Assembly: GCF_026421305.1 (NCBI RefSeq)
Contig: NZ_JAPJBQ010000001.1
Coordinates: 496,001-560,000 of the forward strand
DNA from: Dyella silvae
GTDB taxonomy: Bacteria; Pseudomonadota; Gammaproteobacteria; Xanthomonadales; Rhodanobacteraceae
DNA: 64,000 nucleotides
Direction: 5' to 3'
Positions 26,616-35,462 of this stretch are shown here, piece by piece (positions within the stretch are counted from its first letter, which is position 1; the number at the start of each line of letters is the position of its first letter). Position numbers and translations under genes: made by a program. The notes under the pieces are model-generated. The model was not told where the DNA came from, did no database searches, and saw nothing but the letters and a program-made list of their open reading frames with translations.

Positions 26616-26990
26616 TTGATCCGGCGAGGGACATCACAGCGTTTTGTTGCATGGCTGGCCATTGCCGCCATGTGGCTGCTTGTGGCCGCACCTACGGTAT
26701 CCAGGGTGCTCCCGGCATGGATGGCGCCGGACCTTGGGGCCTGGTGTACGGGGCATGGATTCGATGACGAGCGCCCCTCGACACCTGCCGATCCCGCCCT
26801 GCATATCGACAAGTGCGGCTACTGCGCCTTGTTGGGTCACACCCCGCTGGCGGCCGGCGGTGCAGTGGCACTTGTGCTGGCCACATTGCTACCCGATGCC
26901 GTGCCGCTCGTTCGTGCACGTGGGCCATGGCATGCGCAGCCACTGCTGAGTGCGAATCCACGGGGGCCACCGTCACGCCGCAACGGCTGA
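26616..26990 (+). CDS. DUF2946 family protein
   Basis: About 124 residues: a hydrophobic N-terminal helix (FVAWLAIAAMWLLVAAPTVSRVLP), then the DUF2946 signature HIDKCGYCALLGHTP with its Cys-x2-Cys and His, then a second hydrophobic segment. Members usually sit beside copper-linked TonB receptors or cop genes, and here a TonB receptor follows. The start is uncertain: TTG 26616 with AGGG upstream gives the family-like N-terminus, while the frame is open from 26,544. The Cys/His cluster suggests metal binding; this is inferred. Confidence 0.65.
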   Translation: MIRRGTSQRFVAWLAIAAMWLLVAAPTVSRVLPAWMAPDLGAWCTGHGFDDERPSTPADPALHIDKCGYCALLGHTPLAAGGAVALVLATLLPDAVPLVRARGPWHAQPLLSANPRGPPSRRNG

Positions 26991-26998
26991 CGGTTGAA

Positions 26999-27033
26999 CG
27001 GGCGGGCTTTTCGCGCTGAGCGCAGGCCGCCCG
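26999..27033 (+). terminator. Stem-loop after the DUF2946 gene
   Basis: CGGGCGG (26999-27005) pairs with CCGCCCG (27027-27033). A smaller GCGCT/GCGC pairing sits in the loop, which also contains TTTT. It is plausible as a terminator or an attenuator ahead of the TonB receptor gene, but has no U-tract after the stem. Confidence 0.35.
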
Positions 27034-27118
27034 ATATCGAGGCAAATCTGAGGGCAGGGCGATGATGCGCGCGATGCGCCGTCACGTTGTGCCGTCACGG
27101 GCTTGCCGATGCTCCCCA

Positions 27119-27137
27119 CGCATCGCCCGGCGATGCG
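27119..27137. promoter_or_regulatory. 19-bp palindrome in the TonB receptor promoter
   Basis: CGCATCGCC and GGCGATGCG are perfect 9-bp arms around a single C. The centre is about 32 bp before the receptor start at 27,160. This is the size and placement of a repressor operator. No cognate regulator is adjacent. Confidence 0.45.
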
Positions 27138-27159
27138 GACTATTCATGGATTCATAGTC

Positions 27160-29457
27160 ATGCGTTCTTCTTTCCTGCGTCGCGCGGCACTGGGTTTGCC
27201 GCTGACGCTGCTTGCCTCCTCCATTGCGCTTGCCCAGTCGGGGCCAGGTGCGGATCAGCCGGGCCCGGGCATTTCCGATGAAGGGGCGACCGAACTTGAA
27301 GCGGTCAAGGTCACTGCTGCCACTCCTGCGCTGCCGGCTCCAGGGTTTCCTGCCACGTTGACCAGTGTGCCGGCCGAGCGCGTCGAGGCCACCATCAACG
27401 CGGTAGATGTGGAAGACGCCGCCAAATATCTGCCCAGCGTTTTCATTCGCAAGCGCAACTACGGCGATACCCAGCCCGTGCTGGCAACGCGCACCTGGGG
27501 CGTCAACTCCAGTGCGCGTACGCTGGTTTATATCGATGACATCCCGATCTCGGCGCTGATCGCCAACAACAACACCATCGGTGCGCCGCGATGGGGGGTG
27601 ACCTCGCCAGAAGCCATCGATCACATTGACATGCTCTATGGCCCCTTCTCGGCCGCGTATGCAGGCAACGCCATGGGTGGCGTGATGCGCACCGTGACGC
27701 GCACGCCGGAAAAAACCGAAGTCACCATCAAGCAGACAGAGGCGGTGCAGTCGTTTGATCTGTACGGTACGCACGGCAACTACAGCACCAGCCAGACCAA
27801 CCTCGCAGCGGGTGGCCGCAGCGGCAATCTGGGCTGGTTCTTTGGCGCCAATGCCGCCAACAGCTTCAGTCAGCCGCTATCCATCATTACGGGCAGCGCC
27901 ACGCCGGCGGGCACCCAGGGCACCATCCTGGCATTGAACAAGCTGGGCCAGGTAGCCAACGTGTATGGCGCCGGTGGCCTGCTGCACACCAGCATGCTGG
28001 ATCTCAACGGCAAGCTGACCTATGACATCACGCCTCAATGGCACGCTACGTATCTGTTCGGTTATTGGCATAACCACGGACAGTCGCGTACCGACACGTA
28101 TCTCACCGATGCGGCGGGCAACCCGACCTATGGCAAGGTCGCGGGGTTTGCCAGCAACACCTATCAGGTCAGTGCCGATCATCTTATGCAGGCGCTGGCC
28201 CTCAAGTCGGATACCAAGGGCGACTACGACGCGTCATTCGTCATCACTCACTACGACTTCCTCAAGGACAACCAGTGGTCACCCGCAGGCGTCACTCAGG
28301 GCACCGGGCTTACCACCAACGGGCGGCTGGCCAGCTACGACGGCACGCAATGGACGACGCTGGATGCCACCGGCATCTGGCGTCCGCAGGGTTACGGTGG
28401 TGCGCATGAAGTGTCGCTGGGCGCACATGGCGATCGCTACGAATTGAACAATCCGACCCGCAATCTTGCCAGTTGGCAAGACCCCTCCAGCGTGACCACG
28501 CTGTACTCGTCAGGCAAGGGCGAGACGCAGACCCAGGCGCTCTGGGTGCAGGATGCATGGCGGCTTGCGCCGGCGTGGCTGTTGACGCTGGGTGGCCGTT
28601 ACGAATGGTGGAAGGCCAGTGATGGCTACAACTTCAGCGGCAAGACCTCCGCGCAGCAACCCGTGGAAAGGGCGGACGGCTTTTCGCCCAAGGCGACCCT
28701 GCAGTGGAACCTGGCAGCCGACTGGCGTGTGACGGGTTCGTTGGCCAAGGCCATACGCTTTCCTACCGTGGGCGAGCTCTATCAGCTGGTGTCCACCGGG
28801 TCGACCTACAGCGTACCCAATCCCAACCTGAAACCGGAGACGGCACGCAGCGGTGAGCTGGCCATCGAGCATGCCATCCAGCAGGGCATGTTGCGCCTGT
28901 CGTTGTTTCAGGAGAACACCAGCCAGGCCCTGATTTCGCAAACCTCGACGCTGCCCAACGTGGCCGTGCCAGTGACGTTTGTGATGAACGCGGGAAAGAT
29001 CCGCAATCGCGGCATGGAGCTGGTGGCGCAGAAGGATAACGTGCTGGTGCAGGGGCTGGAGTTATCCGGCAGCGTCACGTTCGTAGACTCCACCATTCTC
29101 TCGAACGATGGATTTGTCAGCCCGACGGGTACTACGTCCGTGGGCAAGCACGCACCCTATGTGCCGCGTTGGCGCGCCACGGCGGTGGCGACTTACCGGC
29201 CCAATGCGGCGTGGTCGTTCACGCTGGCGGGCCGCTACAGCGGGCGCCAGTACTCCACGCTCGACAACACCGATAACACACCGCATGTGTTCGGGGCATT
29301 CGATAGCTTCAAGGTGTTTGACGCGCGCGCCCACTATCAGATCAACGACCATCTCGCGGCATCGGTTGGCGTGGATAACTTCACCAATCAGAAGTACTAC
29401 CTGTACCACCCGTTTCCGCAACGTACGTACGTTGCGGATCTGAAGCTCAGTCTTTGA
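27160..29457 (+). CDS. TonB-dependent outer-membrane receptor
   Basis: A 765-residue receptor. The signal peptide is MRSSFLRRAALGLPLTLLASSIALAQS. A plug domain runs from about residue 50 to 170 (AKYLPSVFIRKRNYGD; VYIDDIPIS; IDMLYGPFSAAYAGNAMGG). A beta-barrel follows, ending with NFTNQKYYLYHPFPQRTYVADLKLSL. The ATG 27160 is chosen because it gives the signal peptide; the frame is open from 27,103. It follows a DUF2946 gene, a neighbour often seen with copper receptors, so metal uptake is a reasonable guess. I see no Cys-x-Trp-Met motif of NosA/OprC, and the ligand remains unknown. Confidence 0.88.
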   Translation: MRSSFLRRAALGLPLTLLASSIALAQSGPGADQPGPGISDEGATELEAVKVTAATPALPAPGFPATLTSVPAERVEATINAVDVEDAAKYLPSVFIRKRNYGDTQPVLATRTWGVNSSARTLVYIDDIPISALIANNNTIGAPRWGVTSPEAIDHIDMLYGPFSAAYAGNAMGGVMRTVTRTPEKTEVTIKQTEAVQSFDLYGTHGNYSTSQTNLAAGGRSGNLGWFFGANAANSFSQPLSIITGSATPAGTQGTILALNKLGQVANVYGAGGLLHTSMLDLNGKLTYDITPQWHATYLFGYWHNHGQSRTDTYLTDAAGNPTYGKVAGFASNTYQVSADHLMQALALKSDTKGDYDASFVITHYDFLKDNQWSPAGVTQGTGLTTNGRLASYDGTQWTTLDATGIWRPQGYGGAHEVSLGAHGDRYELNNPTRNLASWQDPSSVTTLYSSGKGETQTQALWVQDAWRLAPAWLLTLGGRYEWWKASDGYNFSGKTSAQQPVERADGFSPKATLQWNLAADWRVTGSLAKAIRFPTVGELYQLVSTGSTYSVPNPNLKPETARSGELAIEHAIQQGMLRLSLFQENTSQALISQTSTLPNVAVPVTFVMNAGKIRNRGMELVAQKDNVLVQGLELSGSVTFVDSTILSNDGFVSPTGTTSVGKHAPYVPRWRATAVATYRPNAAWSFTLAGRYSGRQYSTLDNTDNTPHVFGAFDSFKVFDARAHYQINDHLAASVGVDNFTNQKYYLYHPFPQRTYVADLKLSL

Positions 29458-29465
29458 GACGAAAC

Positions 29466-29486
29466 GGGCGGCACCGCGTGCCGCCC
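29466..29486. terminator. Bidirectional terminator between TonB receptor and beta-CASP nuclease
   Basis: GGGCGGCA (29466-29473) and TGCCGCCC (29479-29486) are perfect 8-bp arms around CCGCG, in the 42-bp gap between two convergent genes. Confidence 0.65.
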
Positions 29487-29499
29487 ATTCCCCTGAGCA

Positions 29500-30903
29500 T
29501 CAATCCAGAAGTATCGGCTCACCCAGGCCTGGTATGCGAACGGGCATGGCTTTTGAGCTCATGTATTCCTCCAGCGATCGCATGCCGCGCTCATATTCGC
29601 CATGAACAAGAAAGACACCGCGCCGCGGCTGGCTGCCCAGCCAGTCCAGTAATTCGGCACGGCCGGCGTGAGCGGAAAACCCGTTGATGGTCCAGATGCG
29701 CGCGTTGACCGCGATGTCTTCGCCAAAGATCTGTACGCGTTTGGCGCCACTGATGATGCGGCGGGCCAGCGTGCCTTCGGCGGCATAGCCGACGAAGACG
29801 ATGCTGCTCTTCTCGCGCCAGAGGTTATGGCGCAGGTGGTGACGTATGCGCCCACCGTTGCACATGCCCGACCCGGCCATGATGATGGCGCCGCCCTCGA
29901 TGCGGTTGATCGCCATCGAGTCGGTGCTCTCGCGGGAAAAGCGCAAATTGGGAGTGGAGAAAGGGTCTTCGTGACGAAGGACTTCGGTGAACTCGTCGTC
30001 GAAACATTCCGGATGCCGCCGGAATATGTCGGTCACGGATATCGCCATGGGCGAATCGAGAAACACTGGCGTACCAGGCGGAATGCGTTGCTGGCGAATG
30101 CCCTGATGCAGGTAATAAAGCACCTCCTGCGTGCGTTCCATGGCAAAGGTGGGGATCACTACGTTGCCGCCGCGGCGCAGGGTGTCGCTCACCGCTTCGT
30201 ACAGTTCGTCGACCGAATCGGGCAGGGCACGATGATCGCGGTCGCCATACGTACTTTCCATCACCACGAAGTCTGCGGGCGGAGCGGGCGTGGGGTCTCG
30301 CAAGATGGGTCGGCCCGGGCTGCCCAGGTCGCCTGAGAACACGATGCGACGCGTTTGCTCTCCATCGTTCAGGGTGAGCAGGATGCTGGCTGAGCCAAGA
30401 ATGTGTCCGGCATCGAGAAACTGAGCGTCGATCCCAGGAGTCACATTGATGGTTTCGCCATAGGCGACGGGATCAGTAAATCGTTCGAGCGCGCTGAAGG
30501 CGTCGTCGAGGGTGTATAGCGGCTGTGGTGTGGTTTCGCCGCGCCGCCGTCCACTGCGCTCTGCGCGCGCCGCATCCTCTTCCTGCAAGCGCGCTGCGTC
30601 GAGCATGACGATGCGAGCCAGGTCACGCGTCGCCGCGGTAGCCAGAATGCGGCCGCGAAAGCCTTGCCGCACCAGGCGAGGAATACGGCCACAGTGATCC
30701 AGGTGTGCGTGCGTCAGCAGCAAGGCATCGATATGTGCTGGATCGAAACCAAAGGGTTCGCTGTTAGCTTGCTCTTCTTCGCGGGTTCCCTGAAACATGC
30801 CGCAGTCGATCAGTACTTGGCGCTCGCCACAACGAACAAGGTGGCACGACCCCGTGACTTGCTTAGCCGCTCCGTGACAGCTGTAGAACATCGTTGGATG
30901 CAT
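29500..30903 (-). CDS. Metallo-beta-lactamase/beta-CASP RNA-processing exonuclease
   Basis: A 467-residue CPSF/Ysh1-like protein. The zinc-binding motif THAHLDHCGRIP is at about residues 64-75, with further ligands in DAGHILGSAS and VFSGDLGSPG. The beta-CASP region contains IPTFAMERTQEVLYYL and MAGSGMCNGGRIRHHL, and a late ligand is NGFSAHAGR. Cytoplasmic RNA processing is the usual role. It is followed on the same strand by two universal stress proteins, a linkage seen in several proteobacteria with redox-stress gene sets, which suggests stress-related expression. Confidence 0.9.
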   Translation of the reverse strand: MHPTMFYSCHGAAKQVTGSCHLVRCGERQVLIDCGMFQGTREEEQANSEPFGFDPAHIDALLLTHAHLDHCGRIPRLVRQGFRGRILATAATRDLARIVMLDAARLQEEDAARAERSGRRRGETTPQPLYTLDDAFSALERFTDPVAYGETINVTPGIDAQFLDAGHILGSASILLTLNDGEQTRRIVFSGDLGSPGRPILRDPTPAPPADFVVMESTYGDRDHRALPDSVDELYEAVSDTLRRGGNVVIPTFAMERTQEVLYYLHQGIRQQRIPPGTPVFLDSPMAISVTDIFRRHPECFDDEFTEVLRHEDPFSTPNLRFSRESTDSMAINRIEGGAIIMAGSGMCNGGRIRHHLRHNLWREKSSIVFVGYAAEGTLARRIISGAKRVQIFGEDIAVNARIWTINGFSAHAGRAELLDWLGSQPRRGVFLVHGEYERGMRSLEEYMSSKAMPVRIPGLGEPILLD

Positions 30904-30966
30904 GGGAAAACCTTGTCGTGACGTGCGTGATGGTTGCCATCGTGGGTGAATGCCCAGTCAGGCTGG

Positions 30967-31824
30967 CTAGTGCCGCATGAGTACCGGCACGCCGGCGTGT
31001 TGAAGGACGTGCCGGGTGGCACCGCCAAGTACGCGCTCCCGCACGCGTGAGCGGCCATAGGCGCCCATGACGAGCAGGTCGGCTTTCAGTTCGGCAATCT
31101 CCCGCAGCAGTGCGGCACCAGCGTCATGCGGTGTCGTGTGGATACGGCGGGGTCGTGCATGGATGCCGTGATGGGCAAGGTAGGTCAGCGGGTCGATATG
31201 AGGTGCGCGTTCCTGATCGTCTTCGTACGCAGGCGTTTCACCGTCGAACAGCCAGACTTCTTCCGCCAGGCGAGCGAACGGTAGCGCGGCATGGATGGCG
31301 CGCGCCGATTCAATGCTGCCGTTCCATGCGATAGCCAGCCGGGTAAATCGCGAACGAACGTGCCCGGACGGCGGAAGTATCAGGCAGGTGGTGCGGCAGG
31401 TAAGCAGTGCTTCGCTAAGGATCCCGAAGGAGTCCCCTTCGCACGCTATTTCGCGCTCAATGACAGCGAGGTCGTGCCATGCCCCCAGTTGCCTCAGCGT
31501 GGGCGCAATACCTGTGCGCGTGGCTGTCCAGAGTGCGTGAGATACGCCAGCATGCCGCGCCAGTTCGTGAAAAGCCTCGCGCTCGCGGGAGTTCTCGTGC
31601 GGAAGGTCCATCAGCAGCGCAAGCACGGAGGGCTCGCTCTCGCCTCCGTGCTGTACGCGCAGCGCAGGGTCCACATAGCAACCGGTCACGCGCGCGCCGA
31701 AGTCCGCTGCCAGTGCAACAGCTACATGGGCGGCAGGACTCCAGGGCGAGCATGCAGTGACCAGTGCCAACACATCGGTAGGGGCGCCAGCGGGTGGCGA
31801 GATGACGGCGGAGGAAGCGTTCAT
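30967..31824 (-). CDS. Universal stress protein, tandem-domain type
   Basis: A 285-residue protein with two USP folds. The N-terminal half (VLALVTACSPWSPAAHVAVALAADFGARVTGCYVDP) lacks the nucleotide-binding glycines. The C-terminal half keeps MGAYGRSRVRERVLGGATRHVL, close to G-x2-G-x9-G. The start ATG 31824 is preferred over the open frame to 31935. It lies between the beta-CASP gene and a second, single-domain USP on the same strand. UspE-like proteins of this layout bind ligands rather than hydrolyse ATP. Confidence 0.85.
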   Translation of the reverse strand: MNASSAVISPPAGAPTDVLALVTACSPWSPAAHVAVALAADFGARVTGCYVDPALRVQHGGESEPSVLALLMDLPHENSREREAFHELARHAGVSHALWTATRTGIAPTLRQLGAWHDLAVIEREIACEGDSFGILSEALLTCRTTCLILPPSGHVRSRFTRLAIAWNGSIESARAIHAALPFARLAEEVWLFDGETPAYEDDQERAPHIDPLTYLAHHGIHARPRRIHTTPHDAGAALLREIAELKADLLVMGAYGRSRVRERVLGGATRHVLQHAGVPVLMRH

Positions 31825-31873
31825 GGTGGCTTGACCTATCGCTCGAACGTGCGGAGTCGTCGAGGGCAGTGAA

Positions 31874-32311
31874 TTAGTGACACACCAGTACAGGCACGTC
31901 GCTACGCAGCAGTACTTTGTGCGTTTCGCTGCCAAGCAGCAGTCGCGTCATGCCGCGCCGGCCATTGGATCCCATCACCACCAGATCGCACTGCTTGCTG
32001 GCAACGCTGTTGACGATGGCCTCAAACGGTTGCTGGTTGGTGATGACTTCGCACTCGAGCGCGACGCCTTCTGTTTCAGCCATGGCACGCACCTCACCAA
32101 GGTAGTGCTCGGCCTGGGACTGGGCTTCCTGGTTGTAGGCGTACTCGGTGGCTGCGAGCAGGGCGCCCATATAGGCAATGGTCTGGTAAGGGGCGATGAC
32201 ATGAATGGCCGTTACCTTTGCCTTACATAGCTTGGCCAGGTCGATGGCGTTTCTGGCTGCGCGCATGGAAAGGTCGGAGCCATCGGTGGGGATGAGAATG
32301 TGCTTGTACAT
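31874..32311 (-). CDS. Universal stress protein, single domain
   Basis: A 145-residue UspA-type protein beginning MYKHILIPTDGSDLSMRAAR. The ATP-binding signature GSNGRRGMTRLLLGSETHKVL (G-x2-G-x9-G-S) and the terminal VPVLVCH are complete. It starts at ATG 32311; the longer frame to 32404 runs through the divergent promoter region. A third USP gene diverges 269 bp away. Confidence 0.92.
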   Translation of the reverse strand: MYKHILIPTDGSDLSMRAARNAIDLAKLCKAKVTAIHVIAPYQTIAYMGALLAATEYAYNQEAQSQAEHYLGEVRAMAETEGVALECEVITNQQPFEAIVNSVASKQCDLVVMGSNGRRGMTRLLLGSETHKVLLRSDVPVLVCH

Positions 32312-32580
32312 GAGGTCCTCGCTGAAGGCCGCTGGGCAGAGAGATCGGGCGGGGCATCGATGCCGGTTGCTAGCGTTACGCAGGTTCTGTGCATGACCTG
32401 TCACGGATGTGCCGCCGTTTCAGAGTAGAAGCTCTGCGGCAACGGGAGGCGTTGCCGGTGGCAATGTGCCGCGCGGCGGGCTGTCCCAGGCCGATCGTCA
32501 TGCAAGGGTGCGCGGCCCCTGTACCTCACGCTGACGCGGCAGGATTACACTGTGATCAGGAAGCCAAGGGAGGCAAAGAA
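32312..32580. promoter_or_regulatory. Divergent intergenic region between two universal stress protein genes
   Basis: This 269-bp stretch must hold promoters for both stress genes. GGGAGG about ten bases before 32,581 is the ribosome binding site for the rightward gene. I found no clear FNR-type TTGAT-N4-ATCAA box and no convincing -35/-10 pair. Confidence 0.3.
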
Positions 32581-33015
32581 ATGTTCAAGAACATTCTTCT
32601 GCCCGTTGATGGATCCGAGCATACGTTAAGGGCGGTGGATGCCGGCATCCAGTTGGCGGGTCAATTGCACGCCAGGGTCTATGGCGTTCACGTTCTGCCA
32701 CCACTGCCTGCCGTGACCTACGTGGCGGAGCTACTTCAGACGCGCGGCTGTTACACGGACGTCTCCAAAAAGCGCGCCCTGGAATATCTCGAAGAAGTGA
32801 CCAAGCGCGCTGCCGCCGCCGGCGTCGCCTGCGAGACGGAGTTTATATTCGACCTTCGTCCTTACGTGGCTATCGTGGCAGCGGCTGCCAAGCACCATTG
32901 CGACCTGATCGTCATGGGCTCGCGCGGATTCCAGGGCCTGGAGCGCATATTGCTTGGCAGCGTGACGCACAAGGTGATGTTGAGCTGCGACATCCCTGTG
33001 CTGGTCTGGCACTGA
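32581..33015 (+). CDS. Universal stress protein, single domain
   Basis: A 144-residue UspA-type protein beginning MFKNILLPVDGSEHTLRAVD. It has the intact nucleotide motif GSRGFQGLERILLGSVTHKVM and ends with CDIPVLVWH. The ATG 32581 is preceded by GGGAGG at good spacing. It diverges from the USP pair on its left and is followed by a strong stem-loop. It is similar in length and motif to the stress proteins at 31,874 and 57,721. Confidence 0.92.
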   Translation: MFKNILLPVDGSEHTLRAVDAGIQLAGQLHARVYGVHVLPPLPAVTYVAELLQTRGCYTDVSKKRALEYLEEVTKRAAAAGVACETEFIFDLRPYVAIVAAAAKHHCDLIVMGSRGFQGLERILLGSVTHKVMLSCDIPVLVWH

Positions 33016-33031
33016 ATTCAGGTGGCTGGAC

Positions 33032-33054
33032 GCCGGGGCATCGCCAGCCCCGGC
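33032..33054. terminator. Terminator between stress protein and convergent small gene
   Basis: GCCGGGGC (33032-33039) and GCCCCGGC (33047-33054) are perfect 8-bp arms with a seven-base loop in the 41-bp gap between convergent genes. Confidence 0.6.
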
Positions 33055-33056
33055 GG

Positions 33057-33284
33057 TCAGATCTGGTCCGGCGGCGGCATCAGGTGATGTTTCACCTGGA
33101 TGGCATCCAGGCGGTCACAAACCCAGCCCTGGTCGTTCGGGCCGGCACGGCTCTGGATGGCGTTGGCCATGCTCATGAAGCTGGCCCAGAAGTCGTCTGC
33201 CCGGGGTTTGTTTTCCACTAGCCGCGGGATGGACGCGTCCAGGGCATCCAGCATCTGGTCGAGTTCGACGTGCGATTTGACCAT
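33057..33284 (-). CDS. Small hypothetical protein
   Basis: A 75-residue acidic, helical protein starting MVKSHVELDQMLDALDASIPRLVE and ending MPPPDQI; no membrane segment or known motif. The start at 33,284 removes 20 upstream residues that read less like protein. Position between convergent terminators supports a real gene. Function unknown. Confidence 0.5.
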   Translation of the reverse strand: MVKSHVELDQMLDALDASIPRLVENKPRADDFWASFMSMANAIQSRAGPNDQGWVCDRLDAIQVKHHLMPPPDQI

Positions 33285-33405
33285 GGCCAAAGCGTACACC
33301 GGACAAACATCAAGAAGGCGCGAAAGTCTTAGCCAAAGGGTCACACTGGCTTAACGGTGCTGGAGGCAGCTTGGATGCCCCGCGGGCAACAAAGCGGTGC
33401 CTGGT

Positions 33406-33636
33406 ATGGAATGGGATAGAGAAAACGATCTGTTGGCGCGCGCCTGCGATGAGCTGTTGGAGCAGAATGCGCTGCTGCAACAGGAGATCGAGCTGCTGCG
33501 CGCGCAGTTGCGCCGGCACCCCGCTGGCGAAATGCAGATCAGGGAGGCCCACCGCCAGATGGAAGAACTGGTGGAGACCACCCGGGGATGCGGGCCGGCG
33601 CCATCGGCGCAGCATCTTGAGGCGGCGATCTACTGA
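33406..33636 (+). CDS. Small coiled-coil hypothetical protein
   Basis: A 76-residue peptide with heptad-like Leu/Glu spacing (NDLLARACDELLEQNALLQQEIELLRAQLRR split over two helices), suggesting a short coiled coil. GTG 33397 is an alternative start, and neither start has a good ribosome binding site. It is convergent with the quinone oxidoreductase gene. Function unknown. Confidence 0.45.
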   Translation: MEWDRENDLLARACDELLEQNALLQQEIELLRAQLRRHPAGEMQIREAHRQMEELVETTRGCGPAPSAQHLEAAIY

Positions 33637-33687
33637 GCAGACCGGCCAACGTCTGCCGCGGCCGTCCATGGCTGCTCGCGGACGGAT

Positions 33688-34704
33688 TCATGCGTGGCTG
33701 ACCTCGAGCACAATTTTCCCGATGTGCTTGCCTGATTCCATGGCGCGGTGCGCATCGGCCGCGCGCTCCAGTGGATAGACCGCGTGGATGATGGGCACGC
33801 AGCGCCCTTCCGCCAACACCGGCCACACATGCTGGCGCAACGATTCCGCGATAGCGGCCTTTTCGCGGCTGGTACGGCTGCGCAGCGTGGAGCCGGTCAC
33901 CACGGCACGCTTGGCCGCGATGGCCTGCAGATTGACCTGCTGGGCCACTGAGCCTCCCAGAAAGCCGATCATCAGCAGCCGTCCATCGCGGGCCAGCGCC
34001 GTCAGGTTGTCGTCGAAATAGTTGGCGCCCATGATGTCGAGAATGACATCGGCACCATGCCGGTCGGTTCTGGCGAGCACGACTTCGGCGAAGGCTTCGT
34101 GCCGGTAATGGATGGGTTCGCCGCCAAGCTCTCTGATCGCTTCGCACTTCTCCGCACCACCGGCAGTGGCGAAAGTGCGAATGCCAAATTCGCGGCATAG
34201 CATCAGCGCGGTGGTACCGATGCCACTGGTGCCGCCATGGATCAGTGCGATATCACCCCGGCGGGCTCGCCCCATCTCAAATACGTTCACCCATACGGTG
34301 AAAAACGTTTCGGGAATGGCCGCCGCTTGCACGACGCTCAATCCCCTGGGGATGGGGAGCACTTGTCCGGCGGGAACCGCGCAGTACTGAGCGTAACCGC
34401 CGCCATTGGCCAGAGCGCACACGGCATCGCCCAGCGCGAAACCGGTGGTGCCTTCGCCCAGTGCCGCCACCGTGCCCGCTACCTCCAGGCCGGGAATGGG
34501 ATTGGCGCCCGAAGGAGGCGGGTAGTTCCCTGCGCGTTGCAATACGTCGGGCCGATTGACCCCGGCGGCGGCAACGCGCACCAGCAGCTCTCCTGGAGCG
34601 GGCTGGGGCATGGCCGCGGTGAACGGCTGCAGGGCTTCCGGTCCGCCGGGCGCGGCGATCCGAATCTCGGTCATCGTGGTGGGGAGGTTGGGCTGGCTCG
34701 ACAT
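33688..34704 (-). CDS. NAD(P)H:quinone oxidoreductase, zinc-independent MDR family (PIG3 type)
   Basis: A 338-residue medium-chain dehydrogenase/reductase without zinc ligands. It contains AAGVNRPDVLQRAGNYPPP and GLEVAGTVAALGEG, the nucleotide-fold signature IHGGTSGIGTTALML, and MIGFLGGSVAQQVNL. Such enzymes reduce quinones with NADPH and help in oxidative stress. ATG 34704 and ATG 34674 (MTEIRIAAPGG) are both possible starts; the second matches the family more tightly. Confidence 0.9.
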   Translation of the reverse strand: MSSQPNLPTTMTEIRIAAPGGPEALQPFTAAMPQPAPGELLVRVAAAGVNRPDVLQRAGNYPPPSGANPIPGLEVAGTVAALGEGTTGFALGDAVCALANGGGYAQYCAVPAGQVLPIPRGLSVVQAAAIPETFFTVWVNVFEMGRARRGDIALIHGGTSGIGTTALMLCREFGIRTFATAGGAEKCEAIRELGGEPIHYRHEAFAEVVLARTDRHGADVILDIMGANYFDDNLTALARDGRLLMIGFLGGSVAQQVNLQAIAAKRAVVTGSTLRSRTSREKAAIAESLRQHVWPVLAEGRCVPIIHAVYPLERAADAHRAMESGKHIGKIVLEVSHA

Positions 34705-34951
34705 ATGGGGGAGGGTGGCTGGGCGATAGCGGTTTTCGGTGTAAGGGGCTTGAAGCCTTCGCCATGATGGCCCCAGTGGGCGTGGTCCCTGCGTGATTCG
34801 CCATGGCGCGGGCACTTACGTCGGGTGCACGGAATGGGGCACATTCGGCGAGCCGTTGGCCCGATGTGGCAATGGGCTGGCGTTGTTGCAATCAACCGTG
34901 CGGATGCTCGAAGGCATCCTTGGACAGACGATCAGCTAGGGAGGGAAACGC

Positions 34952-35419
34952 ATGCAGCATGCATCGAATCGGCGGTTTAGGTGGCTCGCAGCACTGGGCT
35001 TATGGACGATGGCTCTGGCGTCCGCCAGTGCGCTCGCTGCTGATGGCCTGCCATCCACCGGACTGGGACAGTCATGGCCCAACGCCACCGATGTGAGCGC
35101 CAGTCCGCACTGGCATGTTTACGTGTTTGAGCGCAACGGCATCCGCTATGTGCAGATCAACGATCTGGGCGGCAAGGTGCGAGCCGCCTTTGCGGCGTCC
35201 AACGGCAATTTCCTGGTCTTGCCCGTGGGTGCGGACGCGGCACATGTCGCCACGCCGCAGGAGCCGCAGACCAGCACCGCCCGCGCCAAAGGCGAAGTCG
35301 TTTATCACGACGCCTCGGTGAACGTGCTGGTGGCGCCACTGGCCAATGGCGCGACAGGGGTGTATGTCGCCAATGGCGACTGCAAAGACCCGATCGAGTG
35401 CAGCTCCCGCTTCAACTGA
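34952..35419 (+). CDS. Exported hypothetical protein
   Basis: A 155-residue protein with a clear signal peptide (RRFRWLAALGLWTMALASASALAADG). The mature part contains WHVYVFERNGIRYVQINDLGG and ends with a two-cysteine tail (NGDCKDPIECSSRFN), likely a disulfide. GGGAGGG eight or nine bases upstream supports ATG 34952. No family recognised. A strong terminator follows. Confidence 0.7.
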   Translation: MQHASNRRFRWLAALGLWTMALASASALAADGLPSTGLGQSWPNATDVSASPHWHVYVFERNGIRYVQINDLGGKVRAAFAASNGNFLVLPVGADAAHVATPQEPQTSTARAKGEVVYHDASVNVLVAPLANGATGVYVANGDCKDPIECSSRFN

Positions 35420-35432
35420 TCGTAGCGGAAGG

Positions 35433-35462
35433 GCGAGGCGCTTCTACCTGGAAGCGCCTCGC
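35433..35462. terminator. Bidirectional terminator
   Basis: GCGAGGCGCTTC (35433-35444) and GAAGCGCCTCGC (35451-35462) are perfect 12-bp arms with a six-base loop. It serves the exported protein gene and overlaps the last codons of the convergent MASE1 gene. Confidence 0.75.
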
